A DNA stretch of 64,000 nucleotides from Rhodoferax mekongensis (GTDB taxonomy: Bacteria; Pseudomonadota; Gammaproteobacteria; Burkholderiales; Burkholderiaceae_C): contig NZ_CP132507.1 of the NCBI RefSeq assembly GCF_032191775.1, forward strand, positions 273,001 through 337,000, in the 5' to 3' direction. Shown here in pieces: positions 59,240 to 64,000 of this stretch; the stretch's first letter is position 1, and each line of letters begins with the position of its first letter. The notes under the pieces were generated by a model, which did not search any database, had not been told where the DNA came from, and saw nothing but the letters and a program-made list of their open reading frames with translations. A program made the translations under genes and the position numbers.

Positions 59240-60334
59240 CTAGTTTTTAGCATCCCGGCGGCCAATTTGTCCGAGCAGATAAACCGATGCCACATAGGGC
59301 CACAACCAGCCGACCCACTGCGCCAAACCATTGAAGCGGATGAAGCGCCCCTGCTCCCACAGCAGCAAGGTCTGCGCAAAGTACGGACTCTCCGGCGCCT
59401 GGTTCAACAAACTCAAATACACCCCGAGAGAGAGCAAAGCCAATGCGGCACTGGCCCGCCAGGAGGCGAAGACAAACAGCAGCGCCAGCGAAGCCCCGGT
59501 GAACAAGCCGATTTGGGCCGGCACATCCAACCACGCCCAGGCATGTAGCGGCCCCCAGCTGAGCGCGGCGGACAAGGCTGAAACCAGAATGGCAGACCCG
59601 GTGGTCACCCCCACCACCACCATGCGCCGCCACACCGGACGCACCACACAAAAGCCCAAGAGGCAGGGAATCAACAAACCCAAGGCCACGCACAACAGCT
59701 CTGTGCCGGGCGCAAGCGGCAACAACTCGGTATCACGCACCGGCAACCACGCCTCGAAACTCGAATCCTCCACATAGGACTGCAGCAGCGCCTCCAGCCG
59801 GGTCACCACTTGACCCAGCCCCAAGGGCACCGATGCGGGAAAGAGCAAGCCCACCGGCCAGGTCGACAAAAGCACGATGCCACCACGGGAATGCGGCACA
59901 AACCACCGGCTGCGCAACTGGTTCCAGCGATCAATCGCACCCGCCTTTTGCAGCACAAAGGCCGCTAACGCACCCACCCAAGCCCCCGCAGCATTCAACA
60001 AAAAGTCCTCCCGGGAGGGCACCCGCGACGGCAAGTAACTCTGGAGCCCTTCCATGCACAGGGAGAGCAGCATCACGCCTACGGGCGCCCACCAAACGGA
60101 AGAGCGCCGCCACCCCGAACGCAAGGCACTGAGCGCGACCAGGCCGCCCAATGGCACGTATCCGGCAACGTTAACTGCGACGTCAAACCCGGTCCAGTAG
60201 CGGGGTGTTGGAGCGAGCAAAAACTCCCAACTGGCGATTCCCTGATCTCGCCATTCCACAAATGGAAACAGGCTCGCGTAAACCACCAGCGCCGCGTACA
60301 GCGCAGCCAAGGGCCATGCGGTGGACTTGTGCAT
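59240..60334 (-). CDS. VanZ-family membrane protein
   Basis: A 364-residue protein with about nine hydrophobic helices. The N-terminal half matches VanZ (LYASLFPFVEW-like pattern VYASLFPFVEWRD, then DVAVNVAGYVPLGGLVALS). The C-terminal half has extra helices. VanZ gives low-level teicoplanin resistance in enterococci, but most homologues have no known role. Confidence 0.85.
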   Translation of the reverse strand: MHKSTAWPLAALYAALVVYASLFPFVEWRDQGIASWEFLLAPTPRYWTGFDVAVNVAGYVPLGGLVALSALRSGWRRSSVWWAPVGVMLLSLCMEGLQSYLPSRVPSREDFLLNAAGAWVGALAAFVLQKAGAIDRWNQLRSRWFVPHSRGGIVLLSTWPVGLLFPASVPLGLGQVVTRLEALLQSYVEDSSFEAWLPVRDTELLPLAPGTELLCVALGLLIPCLLGFCVVRPVWRRMVVVGVTTGSAILVSALSAALSWGPLHAWAWLDVPAQIGLFTGASLALLFVFASWRASAALALLSLGVYLSLLNQAPESPYFAQTLLLWEQGRFIRFNGLAQWVGWLWPYVASVYLLGQIGRRDAKN

Positions 60335-60346
60335 GGCGAAAATTCG

Positions 60347-60775
60347 TCAGAAAGGCTTCACCACCACAAGGATGACGATGGCCGTGAGCAAGAGCACCGG
60401 AATCTCATTGAACCAGCGATAAAACACATGGCTGCGCTGGCTGATACCGGCTTCCAACTTGCGCAGCATCACGGAGCACCCTTGGTGATAACCGATCACC
60501 AGCAAGACCAGCATGAGCTTGGCGTGCATCCACCCGCTGCCGGGTCCCATACCAATGCCGTAGCCCACCCAGAGGTACAGACCCAAACCCAAGGCTGGCA
60601 CGGCCAGCAAGGTGGTGAAGCGCAGCAGCTTGCGCGCCATCAACAGCAATCGCGCCCGCTCGGCATCAGAGCCTGCGGGCACCATGGCCAGATTCACAAA
60701 AATGCGAGGGAGATAGAACAGGCCGGCGAACCAGCTGGCAACAAATACGATGTGGAGGGCTTTGATCCAGAGCAT
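60347..60775 (-). CDS. hemJ: HemJ-type protoporphyrinogen IX oxidase (CopD family)
   Basis: A 142-residue inner-membrane protein of four helices. The N-terminus MLWIKALHIVFVASWFAGLFYLPRIFV has the conserved His10 region, and YLWVGYG, WMHAKLMLVLLVIGYH and FYRWFNEIPVLLL follow, matching HemJ. It oxidises protoporphyrinogen IX in heme synthesis. It lies divergent to hemB, another heme gene, which supports the assignment. Confidence 0.87.
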   Translation of the reverse strand: MLWIKALHIVFVASWFAGLFYLPRIFVNLAMVPAGSDAERARLLLMARKLLRFTTLLAVPALGLGLYLWVGYGIGMGPGSGWMHAKLMLVLLVIGYHQGCSVMLRKLEAGISQRSHVFYRWFNEIPVLLLTAIVILVVVKPF

Positions 60776-60837
60776 GCGACAAAGTGTAGTCGCGTCTGTA
60801 CAGCGTGTGGGGGCTTGCTCGCTGGGGGACAGGCTGC

Positions 60838-60917
60838 CGGTCGGGGCGGGCGTTCTGCTCCATGTCCCCCGGCCTTCGGCCTCCTCCTTGACTTACGCAG
60901 AACACCCGCCCCGACCG
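60838..60917. repeat. Long near-perfect inverted repeat
   Basis: Arms of 21 bases at 60838-60858 and 60897-60917 (CGGTCGGGGCGGGCGTTCTG... and its inverse) differ at one position. The 38-base centre contains a smaller hairpin GGCC-TTC-GGCC and reads CATGTCCCCCGGCCTTCGGC. I recall similar strings between genes of other Comamonadaceae. Confidence 0.85.
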
Positions 60918-60957
60918 ACAACCATCAAGCTCAGCGAAATCAGCGAAACGTACAGGC

Positions 60958-62205
<1,248 letters not shown>

Positions 62206-62264
62206 CGCTATCAAATCAGGAGCTGCCCGCGCTCATTCCACGAGCAGTAGCGGCACTTTTTACC
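62206..62264. repeat. Dispersed hairpin repeat, copy 8
   Basis: CGCTATCAAATCAGGAGCTG, CCCGCGCTCATTCCACGAGC, AGTAGCGGCACTTTTTACC. It lies between hemB and corA, with T5 at the end, and may serve as a terminator. Confidence 0.75.
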
Positions 62265-62277
62265 CACAAGGCACGCC

Positions 62278-63396
62278 ATGCGCATCTTTCACATCGAGCC
62301 GGGGAACATCCGCGAAAGCGTCGACCTGGAAGCTCTGTCCGCACAAGGACTGGAACAGCAGGGCTATGTGTGGATCGCCTGTGGACGCCCGGAGTTTGAG
62401 GCCGAGCAGATGCGCGTGCAGGCCGCGTTGCAAGCCCTGTGCGGCGTGCAGTTGGTGGATCTGCACATCTCCGACCTGATCAACAAGCAGCTGCCCTCGC
62501 ATTACGACTACACCTCGCAGTACGACGTGCTGGTGTTCCGCCGCCTGGCGGCGAGTTCCACGGCAAAACCGGGGGCGGCGCCAGTGAGCGGTGCACCGGC
62601 CGGTCGCCTGAGCGGGCCGCCGATTCTGCGGCGCATAGATACCAGCCCCGTGGGTTTTGCCGTGTTTGACCGCGTGTTGCTCACGGTGCACCCCGACGAC
62701 TGCACGGTGCGCGACACCTACGCCGACAAGCTGCTGCAAACCGCCAGCGCTGAATCCCGTGCCGCGGGTGCACGCTTGCCCACCAGCCCTGCAGACCTGA
62801 TGCTGCGCATCGTGAACTCCATGGTGGACGGTTACCTCGCCCTGCGGCGCGAACTGACCCAGCAGCTGGACCATTGGCAGAGTGAGTTGCTGAGCCCGCG
62901 TGCACGCTTTGCCAACTGGAGCGCCTTGCTGGAAGCGCGCATGGCACTGCATCAACTGGACGACGTGTGCGAGGAGCAGCGCTCCAGCATTCAGGACTGG
63001 ATTGAGGCCATCAAAACCTGGCCGGAACCGGAAAGCCCCCTGGAAGCCCGAGAGCGCGAACTGCTGCAAGTGCGCAGCCGGGATGTGCTGGAACACATAG
63101 AGCGTGTGGTGCACCACGTGCGCCGGCTGGAGCAGAGCGTGGAAACCGCGGTGCAAATGCACTTCAGCGTGCAAGGCAGCCGCACCAACGACATCATGCG
63201 CACCTTGACGGTGCTCACCGCCATCTTTTTGCCGCTGAACCTGATGGCCGGCATTTTCGGGATGAACTTCGACTTCATCCCGTTGCTGCACCAGCAAAGC
63301 GGCTTCTGGTGGACCTTGGGCGCCATGGGCCTGACAGCGGCCGGGCTGGCGCTCGTCTTCTGGCGTAAGCGCTACCTCGCCCGCACCACCCGTTGA
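62278..63396 (+). CDS. corA: CorA-family Mg2+/Co2+ transporter
   Basis: A 372-residue magnesium channel: a long cytoplasmic N-terminal domain, a helical neck, and two C-terminal membrane helices. The signature GMN is in GIFGMNFDFIPLL, between the helices (TVLTAIFLPLNLMAG and FWWTLGAMGLTAAGLALVF). A Pro/Ala-rich linker lies near residue 95-110. It is 72 bases downstream of hemB. Confidence 0.9.
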   Translation: MRIFHIEPGNIRESVDLEALSAQGLEQQGYVWIACGRPEFEAEQMRVQAALQALCGVQLVDLHISDLINKQLPSHYDYTSQYDVLVFRRLAASSTAKPGAAPVSGAPAGRLSGPPILRRIDTSPVGFAVFDRVLLTVHPDDCTVRDTYADKLLQTASAESRAAGARLPTSPADLMLRIVNSMVDGYLALRRELTQQLDHWQSELLSPRARFANWSALLEARMALHQLDDVCEEQRSSIQDWIEAIKTWPEPESPLEARERELLQVRSRDVLEHIERVVHHVRRLEQSVETAVQMHFSVQGSRTNDIMRTLTVLTAIFLPLNLMAGIFGMNFDFIPLLHQQSGFWWTLGAMGLTAAGLALVFWRKRYLARTTR

Positions 63397-63427
63397 CACT
63401 ATCGGGGTCTGCCCTGCCCTTTTCCGC

Positions 63428-64000
63428 TCAGCCTACGTGCTGTTTCAAAAATGCCAGCGTCCACTGGCGGGCCAAGGCCGCAGCCTCTGCGTTGTAGGCG
63501 GCTCGGTGATCGCAGTTGAAACCGTGCAGGGCCGGATAAATCTGCACCCCCACGCCGGGCTGGGCCTTGGCAAACGCATGCACCGTGTCAATCGGAATGG
63601 CGTGGTCCTGCTCGCCAAAATGCGCCAACACGGGGCAGGCCGGCACCCGTGCGGCTTCGACCGGCGTGGTCATGCCGCCACCGTAGTAAGGCACCGCAGC
63701 GGCCAAGCCCCGTACCTGCTCAGCAGCCCGCCAGCTGAGCCAACCGCCCCAGCAGTAACCCATCACCGCCACTTTGCCGGCACGGGCTGCGTAGTCCACC
63801 GCGGCCTGCACGTCCTGCATCACGCCGGGTGCCGGCAAAGCCTCCACCTGCGCTTTCAAGGCGGCGCCGGCGGCAATGTCGTCTTTGGTGTAGCCCAGCT
63901 CCACACCTGCCTGCACGCGCTGAAAAGTGGCGGGCGCCACCACCAGATATCCGTCCGCCGCATAGCCATCCGCCACCGCGCGGATATGGGCATTCACCCC
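63428..64000 (-). CDS. Dienelactone-hydrolase-family protein, 5' end outside the window
   Basis: At least 190 residues; the frame is open to the window edge, so the first Met seen need not be the start. It has the DLH triad: the nucleophile Cys in VMGYCWGGWLS, Asp in FGEQDHAIP and His in ALHGFNCDHR. Family members hydrolyse dienelactone in chloroaromatic pathways or other lactones. No aromatic-degradation genes are near, so the substrate is open. Confidence 0.88.
   Translation of the reverse strand, partial: GVNAHIRAVADGYAADGYLVVAPATFQRVQAGVELGYTKDDIAAGAALKAQVEALPAPGVMQDVQAAVDYAARAGKVAVMGYCWGGWLSWRAAEQVRGLAAAVPYYGGGMTTPVEAARVPACPVLAHFGEQDHAIPIDTVHAFAKAQPGVGVQIYPALHGFNCDHRAAYNAEAAALARQWTLAFLKQHVG

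Noticed and set aside
60824..60930. Possible 4.5S (SRP) RNA gene, because of GGGGGAC/GTCCCCC pairs and a GGCC hairpin
   Set aside because: The conserved SRP core (GGAAGGAAGCAGCC-like) is absent from both strands, so I treat it as a palindromic repeat.

Overview
The window reads as core chromosome of a GC-rich betaproteobacterium of the family Comamonadaceae, most like Rhodoferax or a close relative. This is an inference from three things: the protein sequences; the split str/S10 ribosomal gene order ending at a peroxiredoxin gene; and a short dispersed palindromic repeat of a kind I associate with that family. I see no phage, insertion sequence, CRISPR array, rRNA or toxin-antitoxin module. 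One tRNA gene (Arg, anticodon CCG) is present. Both window ends cut genes: a beta-hydroxyacid dehydrogenase on the left and a dienelactone-hydrolase-family protein on the right.

Layout. Positions 1-3073: end of a dehydrogenase gene, then the conserved group dolP-diaA-yraN against rsmI. Positions 3070-7162: a galactose/galactonate cluster (dgoA-dgoK, a FadR-type regulator, an SDR dehydrogenase and an SMP-30 lactonase) that would form a De Ley-Doudoroff route except that no galactonate dehydratase is visible. Positions 7159-15465: a MATE exporter and an alpha-glucoside uptake operon, aglK-E-F-G-A, behind a LacI-type operator. Positions 15509-20656: a tyrosine phosphatase, a DEAD-box helicase, an unusual HTH-receiver protein, a small gene behind a near-consensus promoter, and pobR/pobA for 4-hydroxybenzoate. 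Positions 20748-27804: an EAL-HDOD protein, a glycine-zipper protein, tRNA-Arg, cytochrome c5, yheT, and a lemA-TPM-TPM group.

Positions 27867-35026 hold the complete atpIBEFHAGDC operon (minus strand); as read, atpB carries a one-base frameshift. Positions 35273-37350 hold ybeD-lipB-lipA (lipoate synthesis). Positions 37418-46736 hold a mixture: aldo/keto reductase, DMT exporter, a PTS phosphorelay without sugar permease (ptsI, ptsH, IIA), an MFS transporter with a repeat element in its frame, two envelope proteins, a TlpA thioredoxin, a GNAT enzyme and a peroxiredoxin. Positions 46829-56822 hold the translation genes (rpsL-rpsG-fusA-tuf-rpsJ, then rplC to rpsQ behind a separate promoter). 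Positions 56936-64000 hold dacC, a hydrolase, a ferredoxin, a VanZ protein, hemJ, hemB, corA and the partial hydrolase.

Most of the window is ordinary housekeeping DNA. The points that deserve attention are the atpB frameshift, eight copies of one hairpin repeat (one inside a reading frame, one supplying a start codon, several placed like terminators), a long near-perfect inverted repeat next to an orphan bidirectional terminator between hemJ and hemB, nested palindromes between rpsG and fusA, and the promoter with dyad between rpsJ and rplC. I did not find a convincing undescribed multi-gene system.
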